Below, in pieces: positions 1-5,429 of a stretch of DNA of 5,429 nt; positions within the stretch are counted from its first letter, which is position 1; each line of letters begins with the position of its first letter. The notes under the pieces were generated by a model, which did not search any database, had not been told where the DNA came from, and was given only the letters and a program-made list of their open reading frames with translations. This stretch comes from Oscillospiraceae bacterium (GTDB lineage Bacteria > Bacillota > Clostridia > Oscillospirales > Ruminococcaceae): contig SFFD01000062.1 of the NCBI GenBank assembly GCA_004556975.1, positions 1 through 5,429 on the forward strand, read 5' to 3'. The position numbers and the translations under genes are program-made.

Positions 1-371
<371 letters not shown>

Positions 372-443
372 TTTGCTTCCTCGCTCTTCAAATTGTTCTT
401 TCTGCGTCTTATCCAGTTTTCAGGGTTTTACCTGATACAATTT
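372..443 (+). other. 23S-tRNA transcribed spacer with small hairpin
   Basis: Pyrimidine-rich spacer between the 23S 3' end and tRNA-Lys. It carries TTATCCAGTTTTCAGGG (409-425), resembling the TTATC-AGTTTTCA sequence that often flanks rRNA genes in Firmicutes and takes part in the long processing stems. A 5-bp hairpin, TCAGG (420-424) with CCTGA (431-435), lies 8 nt before the tRNA. No coding potential is seen. The processing role is inferred, since the partner strand upstream of 23S is outside the window. Confidence 0.5.
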
Positions 444-519
<76 letters not shown>

Positions 520-523
520 ATAT

Positions 524-599
524 GGCCCGATGGTCAAGTGGCCTAAGACTTCGGCCTCTCACGCCGACAACGGGGGTTCGAATCCCCCTCGGGTCACCA
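524..599 (+). tRNA. tRNA-Glu (anticodon CTC)
   Basis: A 76-nt cloverleaf with an encoded CCA (597-599). The acceptor arms GGCCCGA (524-530) and TCGGGTC (589-595) pair with one G-T wobble. The anticodon stem TCGGC/GCCGA holds the loop with anticodon CTC at 558-560, reading GAG. The T-stem is five G-C pairs (572-576 with 584-588). It lies 4 nt after the tRNA-Lys CCA and about 2 nt before the 5S gene, so its 3' end must be released by cleavage almost directly at the 5S 5' end. Confidence 0.96.
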
Positions 600-601
600 A
601 A

Positions 602-717
<116 letters not shown>

Positions 718-734
718 ATGCCGCAACAAAAAAG

Positions 735-764
735 GACGGTTTTCTTATGAAAGCCGTCTTTTTT
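735..764 (+). terminator. Intrinsic terminator of the rRNA operon
   Basis: The stem GACGG-TTTT (735-743) pairs with AAAG-CCGTC (750-758) around a 6-nt loop and is followed by six T residues (759-764). A run of A residues (728-733) precedes it. It starts within 20 nt of the 5S end and ends the rrn transcription unit. Confidence 0.9.
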
Positions 765-859
765 ATTGTAAAAAGCAGATTTGTTCGATGAAAAACGCCG
801 CTTTGGGGAAAAACTTCGCAAAAAAAGTTATAAAAAAATTAAAAAACTGTACTTTAGTA

Positions 860-893
860 TTGTGTAAAGCGTGATTATGTGTTATATTATAAT
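860..893 (+). promoter_or_regulatory. Probable promoter for the secreted-protein gene (extended -10)
   Basis: TTGTGT (860-865) and TATATT (883-888) are separated by 17 bp, and TG at 880-881 supplies an extended -10 (TGn) element. TATAAT at 888-893 overlaps downstream and could be an alternative -10. The surrounding 780-895 is strongly AT-rich with A-tracts, which suits an UP-element-like upstream region. This places transcription start near 895, about 148 nt ahead of the gene. It is a prediction from consensus only. Confidence 0.55.
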
Positions 894-894
894 A

Positions 895-1042
895 AAAGAT
901 GGTCGAAAGGGATTATAAGTAAATTCGGCAATCTAACAATAAATGTGAATTCGGCGGCGCTATGTGGCGAAGCCTGTTCAAAAACGGACTATGCACCGTA
1001 ATTATAATGCATGGACAAATTGATTTATAGGAGGAAAAACAC
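895..1042 (+). other. 5' leader of the secreted-protein gene
   Basis: A long untranslated leader with no recognisable riboswitch. The octamer AATTCGGC occurs at 922-929 and 948-955. Short hairpins are possible: GGC-GAA-GCC at 966-974, ACGG (984-987) with CCGT (996-999), and ATGCA (991-995) with TGCAT (1008-1012); the last two are mutually exclusive. A TATAAT at 1003-1008 lacks a convincing -35. The ribosome binding site AGGAGG (1029-1034) sits 8 nt before the start codon and decides that start. Confidence 0.4.
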
Positions 1043-2653
1043 ATGACTAAACGAATTTTAAGCATTCTGCTTTCCCTCATTATGATGGTGGGAGTTTTTT
1101 CCGTGGCGGCTTTTGCTGACCCTACAAGCTACGACTTGTATGTGAACGGCGAGCTTATCACAAGCGAAAAACTCACTGTTGAATGCGGAGAGGGCACGGC
1201 GACCTATGACCCTGCGGAAAAAACGCTTACGCTGAACAATGCCGAAATTACCAAAAGCAATTTAGATGCGTATAATTACGGCATTTGTGCAAAAAGCAGC
1301 GATGTTTTGAACATCAAGCTCATCGGAAACAACAAAATTAACCTACCTGAAAATGGCGGAATTACGGTAAACGACGATGTTAATATTTATGGCGACGGCA
1401 AGCTCACCATGGAAGTCCTTTGGGGAGGCATCAGCACTTTTGGGAATGTAGGCATTTATGAAAAAGCGGAGCTTGATATAAAGGCCAATGGCGGCGTTGC
1501 CATTGCTTCTAAAGGAGTCTACATATATGATTCAACGGTAAAAGCCATCGGTTTTGATGCAGGTATAGACGCCGTTACACTGGCGATTGTAAACAGCGAA
1601 GCGGTGCTTGAAGCGACAGAGAATGAGCGCAACGCAGCATTTATGAGAAACGAAGACGGGATAACAAACTATATAAATATTGTCAATTCCAAGGTTAAGG
1701 CAAAGAGCTATTATCCGGCACTGTACACCACCTCGGGCAGTATAATCTTTGACGGCGGCGAGGCGGAGTGCATTTCCACTGATGACAGCTCGATTTGGGC
1801 AAACGGAAACATTGATTTCAGAGGCGGCGCAAAGGTAAACCTTGAAGGCAAATATCCCGCGGGCTGCAAAGGCAACTTTTATATGGACGCCGCAGAGGTT
1901 ATCGCGAAGAACACCAGTCAGGAAAACATTCCGGCAATAGACTATGAAAGAGAAATTACGGTTTTTGAGGACTATCATTTCACCTACGCCATGGCGGAGG
2001 ATTCCGAGGGAGCCAAAATAGATCTCCTTGAACGGGATGAAACTAAGTTCCTGAATTTGTATAAGAAAGTCCACTTCAAAACCGAGCCTATTATGCTCGT
2101 ATATGAAATCCCCTTCGTCAAGGAGGTCAAGCTCGGCGGAAACACCGCACCGGGTAAAGAGGTTTTTGAGCTTGAGATTTTCAACATAGGCAACGGCAAC
2201 ACCGAGGCGTACAAGGATGTAACCGTTACGGCAAGAGCGGAAACCAACGGCGCGAAAAAGCACATGGGCAAAATCGTTTTCTCCGGACCTAAATATCAGT
2301 TCAGAGAGCTTGTCAGCGAGGGCTTCTATGTTCGTGAGAAGAACGGCGGCAAAGCCGGATGGAAATATTCCGATCAGGCTTATCATATCCTTATGGAAAG
2401 CGGAGAAGATGGGGAGTATTCGGAGAATATAATTCAGCCCGTCAAAGCCGTAATGACTCCCAACGGAATCTTCTATGAGCCTTTTGGTGAGGCTGTCAAG
2501 GAAATGAACTTTGTGAACATCTACACCGAAAACAGAAATTCCACAACCATACATATTGAAAACCCGAACAGAAAGCCCGATGAAAAGAATCCAAACACCG
2601 GCGCAGAGGTCAGTATTGCCCCCGCAGTACTCGTGCCTAAAAAGCACAGATAA
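1043..2653 (+). CDS. Secreted surface protein with Spy0128-like isopeptide domain and NPNTGA tail
   Basis: A 536-residue exported protein of unknown specific function, probably cell-surface. The start is fixed by AGGAGG 8 nt upstream. Residues 1-25 are a signal peptide (basic n-region, leucine-rich core, AFA before Asp26). Residues 30-69 carry the motif YDPAEKTLTLNNAEI (55-69) that often opens repetitive beta-rich regions in clostridial surface proteins; 70 to about 310 is short-strand repetitive sequence, probably a beta-solenoid. Residues about 355-497 resemble the Spy0128/FctA pilin isopeptide fold: Lys360 (FVK), Glu432 (YVRE) and Asn492 (FVN) are placed to form a Lys-Asn bond. The C-terminus has NPNTGA (516-521) and a basic KKHR end (533-536), like a sortase signal, but only about 10 mostly apolar residues lie between them, too few to span a membrane. 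It is transcribed alone, with its own terminator. A glycan-binding or adhesin role is only inferred. Confidence 0.88.
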   Translation: MTKRILSILLSLIMMVGVFSVAAFADPTSYDLYVNGELITSEKLTVECGEGTATYDPAEKTLTLNNAEITKSNLDAYNYGICAKSSDVLNIKLIGNNKINLPENGGITVNDDVNIYGDGKLTMEVLWGGISTFGNVGIYEKAELDIKANGGVAIASKGVYIYDSTVKAIGFDAGIDAVTLAIVNSEAVLEATENERNAAFMRNEDGITNYINIVNSKVKAKSYYPALYTTSGSIIFDGGEAECISTDDSSIWANGNIDFRGGAKVNLEGKYPAGCKGNFYMDAAEVIAKNTSQENIPAIDYEREITVFEDYHFTYAMAEDSEGAKIDLLERDETKFLNLYKKVHFKTEPIMLVYEIPFVKEVKLGGNTAPGKEVFELEIFNIGNGNTEAYKDVTVTARAETNGAKKHMGKIVFSGPKYQFRELVSEGFYVREKNGGKAGWKYSDQAYHILMESGEDGEYSENIIQPVKAVMTPNGIFYEPFGEAVKEMNFVNIYTENRNSTTIHIENPNRKPDEKNPNTGAEVSIAPAVLVPKKHR

Positions 2654-2688
2654 TTAAGAGCTTTTCTCCTCTTGGGATTTTTATTTGT

Positions 2689-2741
2689 AAACAGCAAAAG
2701 CACCCCGGCGCAGTTAGGCGAAGGGGTGCTTTTACTGTTTT
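2689..2741 (+). terminator. Hairpin terminator after the secreted-protein gene
   Basis: A long stem pairs 2689-2706 with 2723-2740: 17 pairs and a single mismatch (C2695/A2734). Its core AAAAGCACCCC / GGGGTGCTTTT surrounds a 16-nt loop. T-runs (2730-2733 and 2738-2741) end the descending arm rather than forming a separate long tract. The symmetry, with A-runs on one side and T-runs on the other, suggests it could act in both directions. It lies 35 nt after the stop codon. Confidence 0.8.
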
Positions 2742-2851
2742 GAGCACAGCATTTTTTTACTTTGAGCACGGGAAGACGAATTTTGAGCATGAGAATTTCT
2801 GCTTTAAGCACGGTTGAGCGCGGATTTGAGCACAGTGGTTTTGGCGAGCAT
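2739..2851 (+). repeat. Helically phased TTTGAGCAC-like direct repeats
   Basis: Direct copies of TTTGAGCAC start at 2739, 2761, 2782 (TTTGAGCAT), 2803 (TTTAAGCAC), 2813 (GTTGAGCGC) and 2825, with a weaker copy at 2843 (GGCGAGCAT). The spacings are 22, 21, 21, 10, 12 and 18 bp, close to one or two DNA helical turns. The sequence between copies is not conserved. The first copy overlaps the foot of the preceding terminator. The array may be a multi-site protein-binding region or the remnant of a short-peptide repeat: the middle copies read F-E-H in one frame before a stop. It is far too short in unit and spacing to be a CRISPR array. Confidence 0.6.
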
Positions 2852-2882
2852 TATCATGCTGCGTTCGCAAAAAAAAGACAAA

Positions 2883-2903
2883 ATTATTCCGAAACGGAAT
2901 AAT
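2883..2903. promoter_or_regulatory. Perfect 9-bp inverted repeat (operator or minus-strand terminator candidate)
   Basis: The arms ATTATTCCG (2883-2891) and CGGAATAAT (2895-2903) are perfect inverted repeats around AAA. It lies about 40 bp upstream of the predicted -35 of the sigma-factor gene, a suitable place for a dimeric regulator. Read on the minus strand, the hairpin is followed by a T-rich stretch (the complement of the A-run near 2869-2882), so it could instead terminate leftward transcription. No T-tract follows on the plus strand. Confidence 0.5.
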
Positions 2904-2923
2904 CATTAGAAAATTAACAAATT

Positions 2924-2961
2924 GTTCACGACAAAAACTATTCAAAAACAAGCAGTTCACG
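2924..2961 (+). repeat. Pair of GTTCACG direct repeats at the sigma-gene promoter
   Basis: GTTCACG occurs at 2924-2930 and 2955-2961, 31 bp apart, which is close to three helical turns. The first copy lies upstream of the predicted -35 and the second abuts the predicted -10. This placement is compatible with regulator binding, but seven bases occurring twice in AT-rich DNA may be chance. Confidence 0.3.
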
Positions 2962-2969
2962 GATATAAT
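2941..2969 (+). promoter_or_regulatory. Probable sigma-A-type promoter of the sigma/anti-sigma operon
   Basis: TTCAAA (2941-2946) and a consensus TATAAT (2964-2969) are 17 bp apart. The predicted start near 2976 leaves a leader of about 107 nt before the sigma gene. No classical ECF promoter pair (GAAAC-type -35 with a CGT-type -10 at 16-17 bp) was found here, so autoregulation is not evident. Confidence 0.6.
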
Positions 2970-2977
2970 ATATTTAT

Positions 2978-3043
2978 GCCGAAAAAGCTTTTGGCTTTTA
3001 ATAAAAAAAATTCGCTTTGGGTGCAATAAATTGCCTCCAAAGC
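2978..3043 (+). promoter_or_regulatory. Two hairpins in the leader of the sigma-factor gene
   Basis: The first hairpin, GCCGAAA (2978-2984) with TTTTGGC (2989-2995; includes one G-T pair), is followed by TTTTA and could be a weak attenuator right after the predicted transcript start. The second pairs GCTTTGG (3014-3020) with CCAAAGC (3037-3043) and, inside, GCAA (3023-3026) with TTGC (3031-3034) around TAAA: 11 Watson-Crick pairs in 30 nt. GTGCA (3021-3025) could alternatively pair with TGCAC (3044-3048), which excludes the inner part of the second hairpin. The leader is therefore a candidate for RNA-level or operator-type control. Confidence 0.5.
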
Positions 3044-3082
3044 TGCACTAATATTACGGTAGCCATGATTGGTGGTGTGGTT

Positions 3083-3625
3083 ATGAAAGTTGATATAAGC
3101 CTGGTTTCAAAGGCGTCTGCGGGCGATAAGGACGCTTTTAGCGAGCTTTATTCTTCCTGCTATAAGGATTTGTATAAATTTGCTCTTTATACCCTCGGCA
3201 GTGCGGATGACGCAGCCGACGCAGTTTCCGATACCTTTGTCGATATTTGGAGAGGCATTTCGAGGCTGCGGGAGCCGGAGGCTTTTTCTTCATGGGCATT
3301 TCGCATTTTGAGCATCCGCTGCAAGCACGAAATAGGCGCGATTATGAAAAAACGGACTACATTCAATATTGATGACCTTATTGAAACGCCGTCTGACGAT
3401 TCCAAAAACATAGAAGAGGACATTTCGGAATCTGCGGCGCTGGCAGGTGCGATGGCAAAGCTGGAAGCGGAAGAAAGAATGATTGTTGTTCTTTCTGCTT
3501 TGCACGGATACACCAACAGAGAAATAGCGAACATGATGGGCAAGCCGCAGGGAACGATAGGCTCAAAGCTTCATCGTACATACGCTAAATTAAGAGAAAT
3601 GTTAGGAGGTGAGAACAATGCCTGA
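3083..3625 (+). CDS. ECF-type (sigma-70 family) RNA polymerase sigma factor
   Basis: A 180-residue sigma factor of the extracytoplasmic-function type, which directs RNA polymerase to a specific promoter set in the cytoplasm. Region 2 spans about residues 18-82 (DAFSELY at 17-23, the DAADAVSDTFVDIW segment at 43-56, then SSWAFRI at 69-75). A short acidic linker (about 95-118) leads to region 4 (about 122-174), with the helix-turn-helix in TNREIANMMGKPQGTIGSKL (144-163). The ATG at 3083 is chosen because it begins just before region 2, as is usual for the family, and is preceded by a GGTGGTG-like ribosome binding site; an in-frame ATG at 3065 and a TTG at 3017 would add residues of no recognisable domain. 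The stop overlaps the next gene by 8 nt, indicating translational coupling to its likely anti-sigma factor. Its target promoters cannot be read from this window. Confidence 0.93.
   Translation: MKVDISLVSKASAGDKDAFSELYSSCYKDLYKFALYTLGSADDAADAVSDTFVDIWRGISRLREPEAFSSWAFRILSIRCKHEIGAIMKKRTTFNIDDLIETPSDDSKNIEEDISESAALAGAMAKLEAEERMIVVLSALHGYTNREIANMMGKPQGTIGSKLHRTYAKLREMLGGENNA
3604..3609 (+). promoter_or_regulatory. Ribosome binding site inside the sigma gene
   Basis: AGGAGG lies within the last codons of the sigma gene, 8 nt before the ATG at 3618. It selects that ATG over the in-frame GTG at 3609, which overlaps the binding site itself, and supports coupled production of the two proteins. Confidence 0.85.
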
Positions 3626-4496
3626 AGGCGGTCGAACAAGTTATGAGCACGAGATTGAAGAGAAGCTCAAAAAACTTGACGCAAAAATAAATGTACCTGA
3701 AATTCCTGATGCTCAAGCGATTTTTGAGCGTGCAGAGAAAAAGAAAAACAACATTTTTTCTATCAGAACGGTGCGGTATGCGGCTGCTGCGGCAGTGATT
3801 CTCATCTGTGTGAGCATACCGGTGGCGACGACGTTTATGGCAAAGAACAACGCGGCGCCAGACGCTTCGGATGCCCTTATGTATGCTGCATATGGCAACG
3901 GGACGGTAGAATCAAGCGAAGAAAAAAGCACCGAAAGCGAACCGTATTTCGGCGATGTTTCTTCCTCCGCAGAGGAAAGCGAGCCGCAGGAGGAGGGAAC
4001 GGAAGACAGCTTCGGTTCGGCTAACCGTACGGTTACAGCTGAAGAAGCTCTTGCGGAATATTTTTCCGCCGCCGCAAAGAAAAATCCAAGCACCGGCGGC
4101 AGCAGCGAGGCCGAAAACGCTTCAAAATCCTTTACGGATAAGCTGAACAAAAAACGCCTTGCCGACGTTGAAATCAACGATGATTCCGTTTCGGTAATGC
4201 TTTATGACATTTCGGGTCAAAGCGAGATTTTAACCGCACTTTGGGTCGAGGGCGCTTTTGAAAGCGCCGGAGTCAGCGACGATTATTACGTTATCACGGT
4301 TTCAAAAGCGGTGACCCGCGAAGAATTTGAAAGCGGATATTATATGCCGATGATAGGAAGTCCCGAAGGGGGCACAAGCTATCTTTCGGAAGACGAGGTG
4401 CTTGTTTCCGATACTGTGGAAAAAGCAGTGTTTACAATTTCAATTTCCATAAATATAGAAAACGGCGGGTATGAAATTTATGCTACTCTTGCCTGA
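3618..4496 (+). CDS. Probable membrane anti-sigma factor with large extracytoplasmic domain
   Basis: A 292-residue protein translated from within the end of the sigma gene, the usual place for a cognate anti-sigma factor. Residues 1-51 are charged, partly helical and predicted cytoplasmic; this is where sigma binding would occur. Residues about 53-75 form one transmembrane helix (alanine/valine/isoleucine-rich). Residues about 85-135 are a Ser/Glu-rich, probably flexible linker, and 136-292 form an acidic, beta-rich outer domain ending in alternating hydrophobic strands (FTISISINI, about 275-283). The cytoplasmic part lacks the HxxxCxxC zinc motif of ZAS-type anti-sigma factors, and no RsgI- or peptidase-type motif is visible. 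The assignment therefore rests on gene order and topology. A sensor or envelope protein that is merely co-transcribed is the main alternative. Confidence 0.72.
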   Translation: MPEGGRTSYEHEIEEKLKKLDAKINVPEIPDAQAIFERAEKKKNNIFSIRTVRYAAAAAVILICVSIPVATTFMAKNNAAPDASDALMYAAYGNGTVESSEEKSTESEPYFGDVSSSAEESEPQEEGTEDSFGSANRTVTAEEALAEYFSAAAKKNPSTGGSSEAENASKSFTDKLNKKRLADVEINDDSVSVMLYDISGQSEILTALWVEGAFESAGVSDDYYVITVSKAVTREEFESGYYMPMIGSPEGGTSYLSEDEVLVSDTVEKAVFTISISINIENGGYEIYATLA

Positions 4497-4498
4497 CG

Positions 4499-4529
4499 AA
4501 AAAATGCCGCCAGACTGCGGCATTTTTTT
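4499..4529 (+). terminator. Intrinsic terminator of the sigma/anti-sigma operon
   Basis: ATGCCGC (4504-4510) pairs with GCGGCAT (4517-4523) around the loop CAGACT, with A-run/T-run flanks (4499-4504 and 4523-4529). It begins 2 nt after the stop codon at 4496 and has a classic U-tract, so it should separate the operon from the downstream lipoprotein gene. The A-run also makes it potentially bidirectional. Confidence 0.93.
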
Positions 4530-4572
4530 GAATTATAAATGTGATGAATCTGTGTTGAAAGGAAATAAGAGA

Positions 4573-5429
4573 ATGAAAACGGCAAAGAAACTTACGGCAA
4601 TTGTTTTGGCTTCGCTGTTGCTGCTTTGCGGCTGTGAGCCGCAGCAGGAGGAAATTTCTCAGCCGGAAAGCAGTTCTGCGGTGAGTGAGCCGGAGGTGAG
4701 CGAGGAAATTGCTTTTCTGCGGGAGAATTTTCCGCGAATCGACGGCTCCACCTCGCTGATTCCGCTGGAGGCGGGCGTTCGCGCGGCGATTTTCGGCAAA
4801 AGCTTTGACGAAGCACAGAAAGATGTTGTACATTCCACCACTTGGGGCAGCTTTAAAAATCTGCTTAGCGGCGACGCGGACATGATTTTTTCCACCCCCA
4901 TTTCGGAAGAACAGCAGAAAGCGGCGGCCGAAGCCGGAGTGGAGCTTGAGCAGGTGCCTGTGGTGAAAGAGGCGTTCGTCTTTGTGGTGAACGCAAAAAA
5001 TCAGGTGGACAGCCTTACTCAACAGCAAATAAAGGACATATATTCGGGCAAAACCACCAACTGGAAGCAGGTCGGGGGCAGCGATGAGCCGATAGTTGCC
5101 TATCAGCGCAACACGGATTCCGGAAGTCAGAACTATATGATTGACTTTATGGGCGAAACGCCGCTGATGGACGCGCCCACGGAGCTGCGCCCGGGCAGCA
5201 TGGGCGGGCTTATGGACGTTATCGCGCCAAATGACGGTTCGTTAGGCTCAATCGGCTATTCCGTCTACGCATACGCGGCGGATATGTACGGAACCGGCGA
5301 CAATATAAAGTTCATCAAGGTTGACGGCGCTGCGCCCACAAAGGAGACTATAATTTCCGGCGAATACCCGCTGAGCAGCTACAACTATGCCATTTTCCGC
5401 GCGGACGAGCCGGAGGAGGGCGCGGTGCG
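4573..5429 (+). CDS. PstS-like solute-binding lipoprotein (3' end beyond window)
   Basis: The first 285 codons of an extracytoplasmic solute-binding lipoprotein of the PstS/PBP-like type. The start follows GAAAGGA (4557-4563) by 9 nt. Residues 1-21 are a lipoprotein signal, with lipobox LCGC and the lipidated Cys21, then a Gln/Glu/Ser-rich tether (22-45). Family motifs follow: PRIDGSTSLIPL (54-65), IYSGKTTNW (156-164), RNTDSGSQ (179-186; the usual ligand-contacting R-x-x-x-SG region), GSLGSIGYS (222-230) and YPLSSYNYAIF (265-275). The ABC permease and ATPase genes, if present, would lie downstream outside the window. Phosphate is the expected ligand for the family, but a divergent orphan receptor or regulator is possible. 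No Pho-box-like repeats and no clear promoter are seen in the 43 bp between the upstream terminator and this start. Base composition is somewhat more G+C-rich than in the secreted-protein gene. Confidence 0.87.
   Translation, partial: MKTAKKLTAIVLASLLLLCGCEPQQEEISQPESSSAVSEPEVSEEIAFLRENFPRIDGSTSLIPLEAGVRAAIFGKSFDEAQKDVVHSTTWGSFKNLLSGDADMIFSTPISEEQQKAAAEAGVELEQVPVVKEAFVFVVNAKNQVDSLTQQQIKDIYSGKTTNWKQVGGSDEPIVAYQRNTDSGSQNYMIDFMGETPLMDAPTELRPGSMGGLMDVIAPNDGSLGSIGYSVYAYAADMYGTGDNIKFIKVDGAAPTKETIISGEYPLSSYNYAIFRADEPEEGAV

Noticed and set aside
901..1042. Cyclic-di-GMP (GEMM) riboswitch in the secreted-protein leader
   Set aside because: The GCGAAGCC stretch superficially recalls part of GEMM, but the flanking helices and second receptor segment could not be found.
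1532..2647. Antisense open frame of 371 codons inside the secreted-protein gene
   Set aside because: The plus-strand gene has a strong ribosome binding site, signal peptide and domain motifs. The antisense frame has no upstream ribosome binding site and reads as a shadow of the codon bias.
2739..2851. CRISPR array
   Set aside because: The repeats are only 9 bp, degenerate and 10-22 bp apart, without the 23-37 bp identical repeats and similar-length spacers of CRISPR; no cas genes are present.
2757..3026. Minus-strand open frame of 89 codons over the repeat array and sigma promoter
   Set aside because: No ribosome binding site was found, the composition is low-complexity, and its apparent peptide repeats are simply the DNA repeats read in reverse. 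It would also overlap the predicted promoter and leader hairpins.
3017..3082. Upstream TTG or ATG (3065) start for the sigma factor
   Set aside because: These would add residues outside any sigma domain, and the TTG lies inside the leader hairpin. The ATG at 3083 fits the family length and has the better ribosome binding site. The 3065 start cannot be fully excluded.
3187..4177. Antisense open frames over the sigma and anti-sigma genes
   Set aside because: They are shadows of well-supported plus-strand genes, with no initiation signals of their own.
4483..5028. Minus-strand open frame of 181 codons over the lipoprotein gene
   Set aside because: The plus strand encodes a clear PstS-like lipoprotein with a lipobox and family motifs. 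The minus frame is basic, low-complexity and runs through the terminator.

Overview
The window looks like a chromosomal segment from a low-to-mid G+C Gram-positive anaerobe, most likely a member of the Clostridia close to the Ruminococcaceae/Oscillospirales. The evidence is the strong AGGAGG-type ribosome binding sites, intrinsic terminators after each transcription unit, a secreted protein with a clostridial-style NPNTGA tail, a lipoprotein with a Gram-positive-style lipobox, and tRNA genes that encode their own CCA ends. The genus is inferred; nothing here fixes it.

Layout, all on the plus strand. Positions 1-371 are the 3' end of a 23S rRNA gene, covering the A-loop, peptidyl-transferase residues and the sarcin-ricin loop. 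A short spacer leads to tRNA-Lys(CTT), tRNA-Glu(CTC) and then 5S rRNA, which closes the operon at an intrinsic terminator near 735-764. Two tRNAs lying between 23S and 5S is an uncommon order.

An AT-rich promoter and leader (about 860-1042) precede a 536-residue secreted protein (1043-2653). It has a signal peptide, a repetitive beta-rich region, a Spy0128-like isopeptide-forming domain, and an NPNTGA motif whose hydrophobic anchor is too short to span a membrane. A hairpin terminator follows.

The stretch 2654-3082 (429 bp) holds no convincing gene but is rich in signals: the terminator, a run of TTTGAGCAC-like direct repeats spaced about two helical turns apart, a perfect 9-bp inverted repeat, a sigma-A-type promoter, and two hairpins in the leader of the next gene.

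Positions 3083-4496 are a two-gene operon: an ECF-type sigma factor and, overlapping its last 8 nt, a single-pass membrane protein that is probably its anti-sigma factor, with a large extracytoplasmic domain. A strong terminator starts 2 nt after its stop codon. From 4573 to the window end is the first 285 codons of a PstS-like solute-binding lipoprotein, cut off by the window edge.

A plausible link is that the sigma/anti-sigma pair senses an envelope condition and controls surface or lipoprotein genes. No promoter element tying either neighbour to this sigma factor could be identified, so that link is only inferred from proximity.
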